Positions 34,398-47,430 of a DNA stretch of 64,000 nt are shown here, piece after piece (position 1 is the stretch's first letter; every line of letters begins with the position of its first letter). The translations under genes were made by a program, and so were the position numbers. The notes under the pieces were generated by a model, which saw only the letters and a program-made list of their open reading frames with translations, had not been told where the DNA came from and searched no databases. The stretch is from Amblyomma americanum. Its lineage: Eukaryota; Arthropoda; Arachnida; Ixodida; Ixodidae. The stretch is from the NCBI RefSeq assembly GCF_052857255.1, contig NC_135500.1:45014772-45078771 (forward strand), read 5' to 3'.

Positions 34398-37300
34398 TTC
34401 ACGCGTATCACACGGACAATTATAAAATCGAGGTGTTCAGATCTAGCTCGTTTTGGTCTAAAACAGCTTGTTTCGTTGAATTAAGCACGAGTATATGCTT
34501 TTCGCGAACTTATGAGAGAAAAAGTATCGACGCGTATCACACGGACACTTGTAAAAGTGATGTGTTAAGATTTAGCTCATTTCTGTCTAAAACAGCTTGT
34601 TTCGTTGCATTATTCACGAATACATGCTTTTCGCGAAGTTATGAGAGAAAAAGTTTTTACGCGTATCACAAGGACACTTGCAAAACCGAAGTGTTTAGAT
34701 TTAGCTCGTTTCGGTCTAAAACAGCTTATTTCGTTGTTTTAAGCACGAATACACGCTTTTCGCGAAGTTATGAGAGAAAAAGACGCGTATCACACGGACA
34801 CTTGTAAAACCGATGTGGTCAGATCTAGCTCGTTTTGGTCTAAAACAGCTTGTTTCGTTGTATTAAGCACGAATACATGCTTTTCGCGAACTTATCAGAA
34901 AAAGTTTTGACGCGTATCACACAGACACTTGTAAACCAATGTGTTCAAAATTAGCTCGTTTCGGTCTAAAACAGCTTGTTTCGTTGCTTTAAGAACGATT
35001 ACATGCGTTACGCGCAGTTATGAGAGAAAGGTTATGACGCCTATCACACGGACACTTGTAAAACCGATATGTTCAGATATAACTCGTCTCGGTCTAAAAC
35101 AGCTTGTTTCGTTGTATTAAGCACAAATACATGTTTTCGCGCAGTTATAAGAGAAAAAGTTTTGACACTTGTAAAACCGATCTGTTCAGATTTAGCTCGT
35201 CTCGGTCTAAAACAGCTTGTCTCGTCGTATTAAGCACGAATACATGCTTTTCGCGCAGTTCATAACTTCAGAAAAAGTTTTCACGCGTATCACACGGACA
35301 CTTGTAAAATCGAAGTGTTGAGATCTACCTCATTTTGGTCTAAAACAGCTTGTTTTTTTGTATTAAGCACGAATATATCCTTTTCGCGCAGTTATGAGAG
35401 AAAAAGTTTTGACGCGTATCACACGGACACTTGTAAAACCGATGCGTTCAGATTTAGCTCGTTTCGGTCTAAAACAGCTTGTTTCGTTGCATTAATCACG
35501 AATACATGCTTTTCGCACAGGTATGAAAGAAAAAGTTTTGAAGCCTATCACATGGACACTTGCAAAACCGATGTTTAGAATTCCGTTTCGGTCTAAAACA
35601 GCTTGTCTTGTTTTAAGCAATACATGCTTTTCGCGATGTTATGAGAGAAAAAGTTTTGACGCGTATCACAAGGACACTTGCTAAACCGATGTGTTTATAT
35701 TTAGCTCGTTTCGGTCTAAAGCAGCTTATTTCGTTGTTTTAAGCACAAATACACGCTTTTCGCGAAGTTATGAGAGAAAAAGATTTGACGCGTATCACAC
35801 GGACACTTGTAAAAGTGATGTATTCAGATTTAGCTCGTTTTGGTCAAAAACAGCTTGCTTCGTTGTATTAAGCACGAATACATGCTTTTCGCGCAAATAT
35901 AGGAGAAAAAGTTTTGACGCGTATCACAGGGACACTTGTAAAACCGGTGTTCAGACTTAGCTCGTTGCGGTCTAAAACAGCTTGTCTCGTTGTATTAAGC
36001 ACGAATACACGTTTTTCGCAATGTTATGAGAGAAAAAGATTTGACGCTTATCACACGGACACTTGTAAAACCGATGTGTTCAGATCTAGATCGTTTTGTC
36101 TAAAACAGCTTGCTTCGTTGTATTAAGCACGAATACATGCTTTTCGCGCAGTTATGAGAGAAAAGGTTTTGACGCGTATCACACGGACACTTGTAAAACC
36201 GATGTGTTCAGATTTAGCTCGTTTCGGTATAAAACAGCTTGTCTCGTTGTATTAAACACGAATACATGCTTTTCGCGCAGTTATGAGAGAAAAAGTTTTG
36301 ACGCATATCACACGGACACTTGTAAAACCGATGTGTTGAGATCTAGCTCGTTTTGGCCTAAAACAGCTTGTTTCGTTGTATTAAGCACGAATACATGCTT
36401 TTCGCAAACTTATCAGAGAAAAGGTTTTTACGCGTATCACACGGACACTTGTAAATCCGATGGGTTCAGATCTAGCTCGCTTTGGTCTAAAACAGCTTGT
36501 TTCGTTGTAATAAGCACTAGTACATGCTTTTCGCGCAGTTATGAGAGAAAAAGTTTTGAGGCCTATCACACGGACACTTGTAAAACCGATGTGTTCAGAT
36601 CTAGCTCGTTTCGGTCTAAAACAGCTTGTCTCGTTGTATTAAGCACGAATACATGCTTTTTGCGCAGTTATCAGAGACAAAGTTTTCACGCGTATCACAC
36701 GGACACTTGTAAAACCGATGTCTTCAGTTCTAGCTTGTTTTCGTATAAAACAGCTTGTTTCTTTGTATTAGGCACGAATACATGCCTTTCGCGAACTTAT
36801 GAGAGAAAAAGATTTGACGCGTATCACACGGACACTTGTAAAACCGATGTGTTCAGATTTAGCTTGTTTCGGTCTAAAACAGCTTGTTGCGCTGTATTAA
36901 GCACGAATACATGCTTGTCACGTAGGTATGAGAGAAAACGTTTTGACGCCTATCACACGAACACTTGCAAAACCGATGTGTTTGGATCTAGCTCTTTTTG
37001 GTATAAAACAGCTTGTTGCTTTGTATTAGGCACGAATACATGCTTTTCGCGCAGGTATGAAAGAAAAAGTTTTGGCGCCTATCACACGGACACTTGCAAA
37101 ACCGATGTGTTTAGATCTAGCTTGTTTTGGTATAAAACAGCTTGTTTCTTTGTATTAGGCACGAATACATGCTTTTCGCGCAGGTATGAAAGAAAAAGTT
37201 TTCACGCGTATCACACGGACACTTGTAAAACCGATGTCTTCAGTTCTAGCTTGTTTTCGTATAAAACAGCTTGTTTCTTTGTATTAGGCACGATACATGC

Positions 37301-37860
37301 TTTTCGCGAACTTATGAGAGAAAAGGATTTGACGCGTATCACACGGACACTTGTAAAACCGATGTGTTCAGACTTAGCTTGTTTCGGTCTAAAACAGCTT
37401 GTTGCGCTGTATTAAGCACGAATACATGCTTGTCGCGTAGATATGAGAGAAAACGTTTTGACGCCTATCACACGAACACTTGCAAATCCGATGTGTTTGG
37501 ATCTAGCTCGTTTTGGTCTAAAACAGACTTGTTTCGTTGTATGAAGCACGAATACATGCTTTTCGCACAGTTATAAGAGAAAACGTTTTGACGCGTATCA
37601 CACAGACACTTGTAAAACCGATGTGTTCAGATCTAGCTTGTTTTGGTATAAAACTGCTTGTTGCTTTGTATTAGGCAAGAATACATGCTTTTCGCGCAGG
37701 TATGAAAGAAAAAGTTTTGGCGCCTATCACACGGACACTTGCAAAACCGATGTGTTTAGATTTAGCTCGTTTCGGTCTAAAACAGCTTATTTCGTTGTTT
37801 TAAGCACGAATACACGCTTTTCGCGAAGTTATGAGAGAAAAATATTTGACGCGTATCACA
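34160..37860 (+). repeat. Copy of 17.24-20.94 kb (family B, 16,920-bp offset)
   Basis: From about 34,160 to about 37,860 the sequence follows 17,240-20,940 at an offset of 16,920-16,921: 34,433 corresponds to 17,512, 35,315 to 18,395, 36,096 to 19,176, and 37,623 to 20,703. Over the 1,320 bp at 36,096-37,415 I found 7 substitutions against 19,176-20,495, about 0.5%. At about 37,865 the match jumps forward by one short monomer (to about 21,072) and then to a family C-like monomer. It carries a 15-bp deletion monomer (about 35,157) and EcoRI at 35,578. Confidence 0.9.
36096..37415 (+). other. Second copy of the 439-codon open frame; judged non-coding
   Basis: This is the copy of 19,176-20,495 carried by the 16,920-bp-offset duplication. 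It stays open, but with about 0.5% divergence and a 129-bp period divisible by three, that is expected without selection. Substitutions relative to the first copy include Arg to Gly (twice), Phe to Leu, Leu to Ser and Leu to Val, spread with no pattern. No intron signals, polyadenylation signal or unique flanking exon is visible. Confidence 0.85.
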
Positions 37861-38760
37861 CGGACACTTCTAAACCAATGTGTTCAGATCTAGCTCGTTT
37901 TGGTCTAAAAAAGCTTGTTTCGTTGTATTGAGCACGAATACATGCTTTTCGCGAAGTTATGAGAGAAAAAATTTTGACGCGTATCACACGGACACTCGTA
38001 AAACCGATGTGTTCAGATCTAGCTCGTTTTGGTATAAAACAGCTTGTTTCTTTGTATTAGGCACGAATACATGCTTTTCGCGCAGGTATGAAAAAAAAAG
38101 TTTTGACGCCTATCACACGGACACTTGCAAAACCGATGTTTAGATCTAGCTCGTTTCGGTATAAAACAGCTTGTCTCGTTTTAAGCAAGAATACATGCTT
38201 TTCGCGAACTTATGAGAGAAAAAGTTTTGACGCGTATCACCCGGACACTTGTAAAACCGATGTGTTCAGATTTAGCTCGTTTCGGTCTAAAACAGCTTGT
38301 TTCGTTGTTTTAAGAACGATTACATGCTTTTCGCGCAGTTATGAGAGAAAACGTTTTGACGGCTATCACACGGACACTTGTAAAACCGATGTGTTCAGAT
38401 CTAGCTCGTTTCGGTCTAAAACAACTTGTTTCGTTGAATTAAGCACGAATACATGTTTTCGCGCAGTTATAAGAGAAAAATTTTGACGCGTATCACATAG
38501 ACACTTGTAAAACCGATGTGTTCAGATCTAGCTCGTTTTGGCCTAAAACAGCTTGTTTCGTTGTATTAAGCACGAATACATGCTTTTCGCAAACTTATGA
38601 GAGAAAAAGTTTTGACGCGTATCACACGGACACTTGTAAATCCGATGGGTTCAGATCTAGCTCGCTTTGGTCTAAAACAGCTTGTTTCGTTGTATTAAGC
38701 ACTAGTACATGCTTTTCGCGCAGTTATGAGAGAAAAAGTTTTGACGCATATCACACGGAC
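37861..38760 (+). repeat. Mosaic junction segment
   Basis: About seven monomers join the family B copy to the family C copy. Around 37,868-37,940 the sequence follows 21,072-21,145. Then 37,955-38,200 follows 24,113-24,360, including the CACTCGTAAAACC variant. Then 38,230-38,400 follows 24,510-24,690, and 38,518 onward follows ACTAGT-type monomers. All joins keep the 129-bp phase. Confidence 0.75.
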
Positions 38761-41700
38761 AGTTGTAAAACCGATGTGTTCAGATCTAGCTCGTTTCGGT
38801 CTAAAACAGCTTGTCTCGTTGTATTAAGCACGAATACATGCTTTTCGCGCAGTTATCAGAGACAAAGTTTTGACGCGTATCACACAGACACTTGTAAATC
38901 CGATGGGTTCAGATCTAGCTCGCTTTGGTCTAAAACAGCTTGTTTCGTTGTATTAAGCACTAGAACATGCTTTTCGCGAACTTATGAGAGAAAAGGATTT
39001 GACGCGTATCACACGGACACTTGTAAAACCGATGTGTTCAGATTTAGCTTGTTTCGGTCTAAAACAGCTTGTTGCGCTGTATTAAGCACGAATACATGCT
39101 TGTCGCGTAGGTATGAGAGAAAACGTTTTGACGCCTATCACACGAACACTTGCAAAACCGATGTGTTTGGATCTAGCTCGTTTTGGTCTAAAACAGCTTG
39201 TTTCGTTGTATGAAGCACGAATACATGCTTTTCGCACATTTATAAGAGAAAACGTTTTGACGCGTATCACACAGACACTTGTAAAACCGATGTGTTCAGA
39301 TCTAGCTTGTTTTGGTATAAAACAGCATGTTGCTTTGTATTAGGCACGAATACCTGCTTTTCGCGCAGGTATGAAAGAAAAAGTTTTGGGGCCTATCACA
39401 CGGACACTTGCAAAACCAATGTGTTTAGATTTAGCTCGTTTCGGTCTAAAACAGCTTATTTCGTTGTTTTAAGCAAGAATACACGCTTTTCGCGAAGTTA
39501 TGAGAGAAAAATATTTGACGCGTATCACACGGACACTTGTAAAACCGATGTGCTCAGATCTAGCTCGTTTTGGTCGAAAACAGCTTGTTTCGTTGTATTA
39601 AGCACGAATACATGCTTTTCGCAAACTTATGAGCGAAAAAGTTTTGACGCGTATCACACGGACACTTGTAAAACCGATGTGTTCAGATTTAGCTAGTTTC
39701 GGTCTAAAACAGCTTGTTTCGTTGTTTTAAGAACGAATACATGCTTTTCGCGCAGTTATGAGAGAAAACGTTTTGACGCCTATCACACGGACACTTGCAA
39801 AACCGATGTTTTTGGATCAAGCCCGTTTTGGTCTAAAACAGCTTGCTTCGTTGTATTAAGCACGAATACATGCTTTTTGCGCAGTTATAAGAGAAAAAGT
39901 GTTGACGCGTATCACAGGGACACTTGTAAAACCGGTGTCCAGATTTAGCTCGTTTCGGTCTAAAACAGCCTGTCTCGTTGTATTAAGCACGAATACATGC
40001 TTTTCGCGCAGTTATTAGGGAAAACATTTTCACGCGTATCACACGGACACTTGTAAAATCGATGTGTTCAGATCTAGCTCGTTTTGGTCAAAAACAGCTT
40101 GTTTCGTTGTATGAAGCACGAATACAAGCTTTTCGCGCAGTTATAAGAGAAAACGTTTGACGCGTATCACACGGGCACTTGTAAAACCGATGTGTTCAGA
40201 TCTAGCTTGTTTTGGTATAAAACAGCTTGTTTCTTTGTATTAAGCACTAGAACATGCTTTTCGCGAACTTATGAGAGAAAAGGATTTGACGCGTATCACA
40301 CGGACACTTGTAAAACCGATGTGTTCAGATTTAGCTTGTTTCGGTCTAAAACAGCTTGTTGCGCTGTATTAAGCACGAATACATGCTTTTCGCGCAGGTA
40401 TGAAAGAAAACGTTTTGACGCCTATCACACAGACACTTGCAAAAGCGATGTTTAGATCTAGCTCCTTTCGGTATAAAACAGCTTGTCTCGTTTTAAGCAA
40501 GAATACATGCTTTTCGCGAAGTTATGAGAGAAAAAATTTTGACGCGTATCACACGGACACTCGTAAAACCGATGTGTTCAGATCTAGCTCGTTTTGGTAT
40601 AAAACAGCTTGTTTCTTTGTATTAGGCACGAATACATGCTTTTCGCGAAGTTATGAGAGAAAAAATTTTGACGCGTATCACACGGACACTTGTAAAACCG
40701 ATGTGTTCATATCTAGCTCGATTTGGTCTAAAAAAGCTTGTTTCGTTGTATTAAGCACGAATACATGCTTTTCGCGAACTTATGAGAGAAAAAGTTTTGA
40801 CGCGTATCACCCGGACACTTGTAAAACCGATGTGTTCAGATTTAGCTCGTTTCGGTCTAAAACAGCTTGTTTCGTTGTTTTAAGAACGATTACATGCTTT
40901 TCGCGCAGTTATAAGAGAAAAAGTTTTGACGCGTATCACATGGACACTTGTAAAACCGATGTGTTCAGATTTAGGTCGTTTCGGTCTAAAACAGCTTGCC
41001 TCGTTGTATTAAGCACGAATACATGCTTTTCGCGCAGTTCATAACTTCAGAAAAAGTTTTCACGCGTATCACACGGACAATTATAAAATCGAGGTGTTCA
41101 GATCTAGCTCGTTTTGGTCTAAAACAGCTTGTTTCGTTGTAATAAGCACGAATATATGCTTTTCGCGAACTTATGAGAGAAAAAGTATCGACGCGTATCA
41201 CACGGACACTTGTAAAAGTGATGTGTTCAGATTTAGCTAGTTTCGGTCTAAAACAGCTTGTTTCGTTGTTTTAAGAACGCATACATGCTTTTCGCGCAGT
41301 TATGAGAGAAAACGTTTTGACGCCTATCACACGGACACTTGCAAAGCCGATGTTTTTGGATCAAGCCCGTTTTGGTCTAAAACAGCTCTTTTCGTTGTAT
41401 GAAGCACGAATACAAGCTTTTCGCGCAGTTATAGGAGAAAACGTTTGACGCGTATCTCACGGGCACTTGTAAAACCGATGTGTTCAGATCTAGCTTGTTT
41501 TGTATAAAACAGCTTGTTTCTTTGTATTAGGCACGAATACATGCTTTTCGCGCAGGTATGAAAGAAAACGTTTTGACGACTATCACACAGACACTTGCAA
41601 AACCGATGTTTAGATCTAGCTCCTTTCGGTATAAAACAGCTTGTCTCGTTTTAAGCAAGAATACATGCTTTTCGCGAAGTTATGAGAGAAAAAATTTTGA

Positions 41701-42380
41701 CGCGTATCACACGGACACTTGTAAAACCGATGTGTTCAGATCTAGCTCGTTTTGGTATAAAACAGCTTGTTTCTTTGTATTAGCCACGAATACATGCTTT
41801 TCGCGCAGGTATGAAAGAAAAAGTTTTGACGCCTATCACACGGACACTTGCAAAACCGATGTTTAGATCTAGCTCGTTTCGGTATAAAACAGCTTGTCTC
41901 GTTTTAAGCAAGAATACATGCTTTTCGCGAAGTTATGAGAGAAAAAATTTTGACGCGTATCACACGGACACTTGTAAAACCGATGTGTTCATATCTAGCT
42001 CGTTTTGGTCTAAAACAGCTTGTTTCGTTGTATTAAGCACGAATACATGCTTTTCGCGAACTTATGAGAGAAAAAGTTTTGACGCGTATCACCCGGACAC
42101 TTGTAAAACCGATGTGTTCAGATTTAGCTCGTTTCGGTCTAAAACAGTTTGTTTCGTTGTTTTAGGAACGATTACATGCTTTTCGCGCAGTTATGAGAGA
42201 AAACGTTTTGACGGCTATCACACGGACACTTGTAAAACCGATGTGTTCAGATCAAACCCGTTTCGGTCTAAAACAGCTTCTTTCGTTGTAATAAGCACGA
42301 ATACATGTTTTCGCGCAGTTATAAGAGAAAAAGTTTTGACGCGTATCACATGGACACTTGTAAAACCGATGTGTTCAGAT
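38761..42380 (+). repeat. Copy of 22.36-26.23 kb (family C, ~16.2-16.4-kb offset)
   Basis: The match to 22,357 onward starts at an offset of 16,404-16,405 (40,192 corresponds to 23,787). It drops to 16,281 at about 40,642 and to 16,152 by 41,037-41,558. Each drop is one monomer (124 and about 128 bp) missing from this copy. The match ends near 42,380, where TTTCGG becomes TCTCGG and the array switches to ACTAG-type monomers. CATAACTTCAG is at 41,037. This is the right half of the large ~16-kb duplication. Confidence 0.86.
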
Positions 42381-45300
42381 TTAGCTCGTCTCGGTCTAAA
42401 ACAGCTTGTTTCGTTGTATTAAGCACGAATACATGCTTTTCGCGCAGTTATCAGAGACAAAGTTTTGACGCGTATCACACGGACACTTGTAAATCCGATG
42501 GGTTCAGATCTAGCTCGCTTTGGTCTAAAACAGCTTGTTTCGTTGTATTAAGCACTAGAACATGCTTTTCGCGAACTTATGAGAAAAAAGGATTTGACGC
42601 GTATCACACGGACACTTGTAAAACCGATGTGTTCAGATTTAGCTTGTTTCGGTCTAAAACAGCTTGTTGCGCTGTATTAAGCACGAATACATGCTTGTCG
42701 CGTAGGTATGAGAGAAAACGTTTTGACGCCTATCACACGAACACTTGCAAAACCGATGTGTTTGGATCTAGCTCGTTTCTGTCTAAAACAGCTTGTTTCG
42801 TTGCATTAATCACGAATACATGCTTTTCGCGCAGGTATGAAAGAAAAAGATTTGAGGCCTATCACACGGGCACTTGCAAAACCGATGTTTAGAATTCCGT
42901 TTCGGTCTAAAACAGCTTGTCTCGTTTTAAGCAAGAATACATGCTTTTCGCGAAGTTATGAGAGAAAAAGTTTTGACGCGTATCACAAGACACTTGCAAA
43001 ACCGATGTGTTTAGATTTACCTCGTTTCGGTCTAAAACAGCTTATTTCGTTGTTTTAAGCACGAATACACGCTTTTCGCGAAGTTATGAGAGAAAAAGAT
43101 TTGACGCGTATCACACAGACACTTCTAAAACCAATGTGTTCAAAATTAGCTCGTTTCGGTCTAAAACAGCTTGTTTCGTTGCTTTAAGAACGATTACATG
43201 CTTTTCGCGCAGTAATGAGAGAAAAAGTTTTGACGCCTATCACACGGACACTTGTAAAACCGATGTGTTCAAATATAACTCGTCTCGGTCTAAAACAGCT
43301 TGTTTCGTTGTATTAAGCACGAATACATGTTTTCGCGCAGTTATAAGAGAAAAAGTTTTGACACTTGTAAAACCGATCTGTTCAGATTTAGCTCGTCTCG
43401 GTCTAAAACAGCTTGTCTCGTCGTATTAAGCACGAATACATGCTTTTCGCGCAGTTCATAACTTCAGAAACAGTTTTCACGCGTATCACACGGACACTTG
43501 TAAAATCAAGGTGTTCAGATCTTGCTCGTTTTGGTCTAAAACAGCTTTTTTCGTTGTATTAGGCACGAATACACGCTTTTCGCGAAGTTATGAGAGAAAA
43601 AGTTTTGACGCTTATCACACGGACACTTGTAAAACCGATGTGTTCAGATCTAGCTCGTTTTGGTATAAAACAGCTTGTTTCTTTGTATTAGGCACGAATA
43701 CATGCTTTTCGCGCACGTATGAAAGAAAAAGTTTTGACGCATATCACACGGACAGTTGTAAAACCGATGTGTTCAGATCTAGCTCGTTTTGGCCTAAAAC
43801 AGCTTGTTTCGTTGTATTAAGCACGAATACATGCTTTTCGCAAACTTATGAGAGAAAAAGTTTTGACGCGTATCACACGGACACTTGTAAATCCGATGGG
43901 TTCAGATCTAGCTCGCTTTGGTCTAAAACAGCTTGTTTCGTTGTATTAAGCACTAGTACATGCTTTTCGCGCAGTTATGAGAGAAAAAGTTTTGAGGCCT
44001 ATCACATGGACACTTGCAAAAAGCGATGTGTTCAGATCTAGCTCGTTTCGGTCTAAAACAGCTTGTCTCGTTGTATTAAGCACGAATACATGCTTTTCGC
44101 GCAGTTATCAGAGACAAAGTTTTGACGCGTATCACACGGACACTTGTAAATCTGATGGGTTCAGATCTAGCTCGCTTTGGTCTAAAACAGCTTGTTTCGT
44201 TGTATTAAGCACTAGAACATGCTTTTCGCGAAATTATGAGAGAAAAGGATTTGACGCGTATCACACGGACACTTGTAAAACCGATGTGTTCAGATTTAGC
44301 TTGTTTCGGTCTAAAACAGCTTGTTGCGCTGTATTAAGCACGAATACATGCATTGTCGCGTAGGTATGAGAGAAAACGTTTTGACGCCTATCACACGAAC
44401 ACTTGCAAAACCGATGTGTTTGGATCTAGCTCGTTTTGGTCTAAAACAGCTTGTTTCGTTGTATGAAGCACGTGTACATGCTTTTCGAACATTTATAAGA
44501 GAAAACGTTTTGACGCGTATCACACAGACACTTGTAAAACCGATGTGTTCAGATCTAGCTTGTTTTGGTATAAAACAGCTTGTTGCTTTGTATTAGGCAC
44601 GAATACATGCTTCTCGCGCAGGTATGAAAGAAAAAGTTTTGGCGCCTATCACACGGACACTTGCAAAACCGATGTGTTTAGATTTAGCTCGTTTCGATCT
44701 AAAACAGCTTATTTCGTTGTTTTAGGCACGAATACACGCTTTTCGCGAAGTTATGAGAGAAAAATATTTGACGCGTATCACACGGACACTTGTAAAACCG
44801 ATGTGCTCAGATCTAGCTCGTTTTGGTCGAAAACAGCTTGTTTCGTTGTATTAAGCACGAATACATGCTTTTCGCGAACTTATGAGAGAAAAAATTTTGA
44901 CGCGTATCACACGGACACTTGTAAAACCGATGTGTTCATATCTAGCTCGTTTTGGTCTAAAAAAAGCTTGTTTCGTTGTATTAGGCACGAATACATGCTT
45001 TTCGCGAACTTATGAGAGAAAAAGTTTTGACGAGTATCACCCGGACACTTGTAAAACCGATGTGTTCAGATTTAGCTCGTTCCGGTCTAAAACAGCTTGT
45101 TTCGTTGTTTTAAGAACGATTACATGCTTTTCGCGCAGTTATGAAAGAAAACGTTTTGACGGCTATCACACGGACACTTGTAAAACCGATGTGTTCAGAT
45201 CAAACCCGTTTCGGTCTAAAACAGCTTGTTTCGTTGTATTAAGCACGAATACATGTTTTCGCGCAGTTATAAGAGAAAACGTTTTGACGCGTATCACATG

Positions 45301-47430
45301 GACACTTGTAAAACCGATGTGTTCAGATTTAGGTCGTTTCGGTCTAAAACAACTTGCCTCGTTGTATTAAGCACGAATACATGCTTTTCGCGCAGTTCAT
45401 AACTTCAGAAAAAGTTTTCACGCGTATCACACGGACAATTATAAAATCGAGGTGTTCAGATCTAGCTCGCTTTGGTCTAAAACAGCTTGTTTCGTTGTAA
45501 TAAGCACGAATATATGCTTTTCGCGAACTTATGAGAGAAAACGTTTTGACGGCTATCACACGGACACTTGTAAAACCGATGTGTTCAGATTTAGCTAGTT
45601 TCGGTCTAAAACAGCTTGTTTCGTTGTTTTAAGAACGAATACATGGTTTTCGCGCAGTTATGAGAGAAAACGTTTTGACGCCTATCACACGGACACTTGC
45701 AAAACCGATGTTTTTGGATCAAGCCCGTTTTGGTCTAAAACAGCTCTTTTCGTTGTATGAAGCATGAATACAAGCTTTTCGCGCAGTTATAAGAGAAAAC
45801 GTTTGACGCGTATCACACGGGCACTTGTAAAACCGGTGTCTTCAGATCTAGCTTGTTTTGGTATAAAACAGCTTGTTTCTTTGTATTAGGCACGAATACA
45901 TGCTTTTCGCGCAGGTATGAAAGAAAACGTTTTGACGCCTATCACACAGACACTTGCAAAACCGATGTTTAGATCTAGCTCCTTTCGGTATAAAACAGCT
46001 TGTCTCGTTTTAAGCAAGAATACATGCTTTTCGCGAAGTTATGAGAGAAAAAATTTTGACGCGTCTCACACGGACACTTGTAAAACCGATGTGTTCAGAT
46101 CTAGCTCGTTTTGGTATAAAACAGCATGTTTCTTTGTATTAGGCACGAATACATGCTTTTCGTGCAGGTTTGAAAGAAAAAGTTTTGACGCCTATCACAC
46201 GTACACTTGCAAAACCGATGTTTAGATCTAGCTCGTTTCGGTATAAAACAGCTTGTCTCGTTTTAAGCAAGAATACATGCTTTTCGCGAAGTTATGAGAA
46301 AAAATTTTGACGCGTATCACACGGACACTTGTAAAACCGATGTGTTCATATCTAGCTCGTTTTGGTCTAAAAAAGCTTGTTTCTTTGTATTAAGCACGAA
46401 TACATGCTTTTCGCGAACTTATGAGAGAAAAAGTTTTGACGCTTATCACCCGGACACTTGTAAAACCGATGTGTTCAGATTTAGGTCGTTTTGGTCTAAA
46501 ACAGCTTGCCTCGTTGTATTAGGCACGAATACATGCTTTTCGCGCAGTTCGTAACTTCAGAAAAAGTTTTCACGCGTATCACACGGACAATTATAAAATC
46601 GACGTGTTCAGATCTAGCTCGTTTTGGTCTAAAACAGCTTGTTTCGTTGTAATAAGCACGAATATATGCTTTTCGCGAACTTATGAGAGAAAATGTATCG
46701 ACGCGTATCACACGGACACTTGTAAAACCGATGTGTTCAGATTTAGCTAGTTTCGGTCTAAAACAGCTTGTTTCGTTGTTTTAAGAACGAATACATGCTT
46801 TTCGCGCAGTTATGAGAGACAACGTTTTGACGCCTATCACACGGACACTTGCAAAGCCGATGTTTTTGGATCAAGCCCGTTTTGGTCTAAAACAGCTCTT
46901 TTCGTTGTATGAAGCACGAATACAAGCTTTTCGCGCAGTTATAAGAGAAAACGTTTGACGCGTATCACACGGGCACTTGTAAAACCGATGTGTTCAGATC
47001 TAGCTTGTTTTGGTATAAAACAGCTTGTTTCTTTGTATTAGGCACGAATACATGCTTTTCGCGCAGGTATGAAAGAAAACGTTTTGACGCCTATCACACA
47101 GACACTTGCAAAACCGATGTTTAGATCTAGCTCCTTTCGGTATAAAACAGCTTGTCTCGTTTTTAAGCAAGAATACATGCTTTTCGCGAAGTTATGAGAG
47201 AAAAAATTTTGACGCGTATCACACGGACACTTGTAAAACCGATGTGTTCAGATCTAGCTCGTTTTGGTATAAAACAGCTTGTTTCTTTGTATTAGCCACG
47301 AATACATGCTTTTCGCGCAGGTATGAAAGAAAAAGTTTTGACGCCTATCACACGGACACTTGCAAAACCGATGTTTAGTCTAGCTCGTTTCGGTATAAAA
47401 CAGCTTGTCTCGTTTTAAGCAAGAATACAT
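42381..47430 (+). repeat. Mosaic satellite region
   Basis: This region has no single long-range partner in the window. Recognisable pieces are: 42,420-42,790 like 38,840-39,180; 42,800-43,080 with an EcoRI monomer (42,892) like 30.4 kb; 43,130-43,480 like 51.2-51.5 kb with a 15-bp deletion monomer (about 43,355) and CATAACTTCAG (43,454); 43,730-44,040 like 22.1 kb; 44,545-45,020 like 39.3 kb; and 45,344-46,220 like 24,833-25,714 (offset 20,511). Frame-breaking single-base indels unique to this region occur, for example GCATTGTCGCG near 44,351. Confidence 0.75.
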
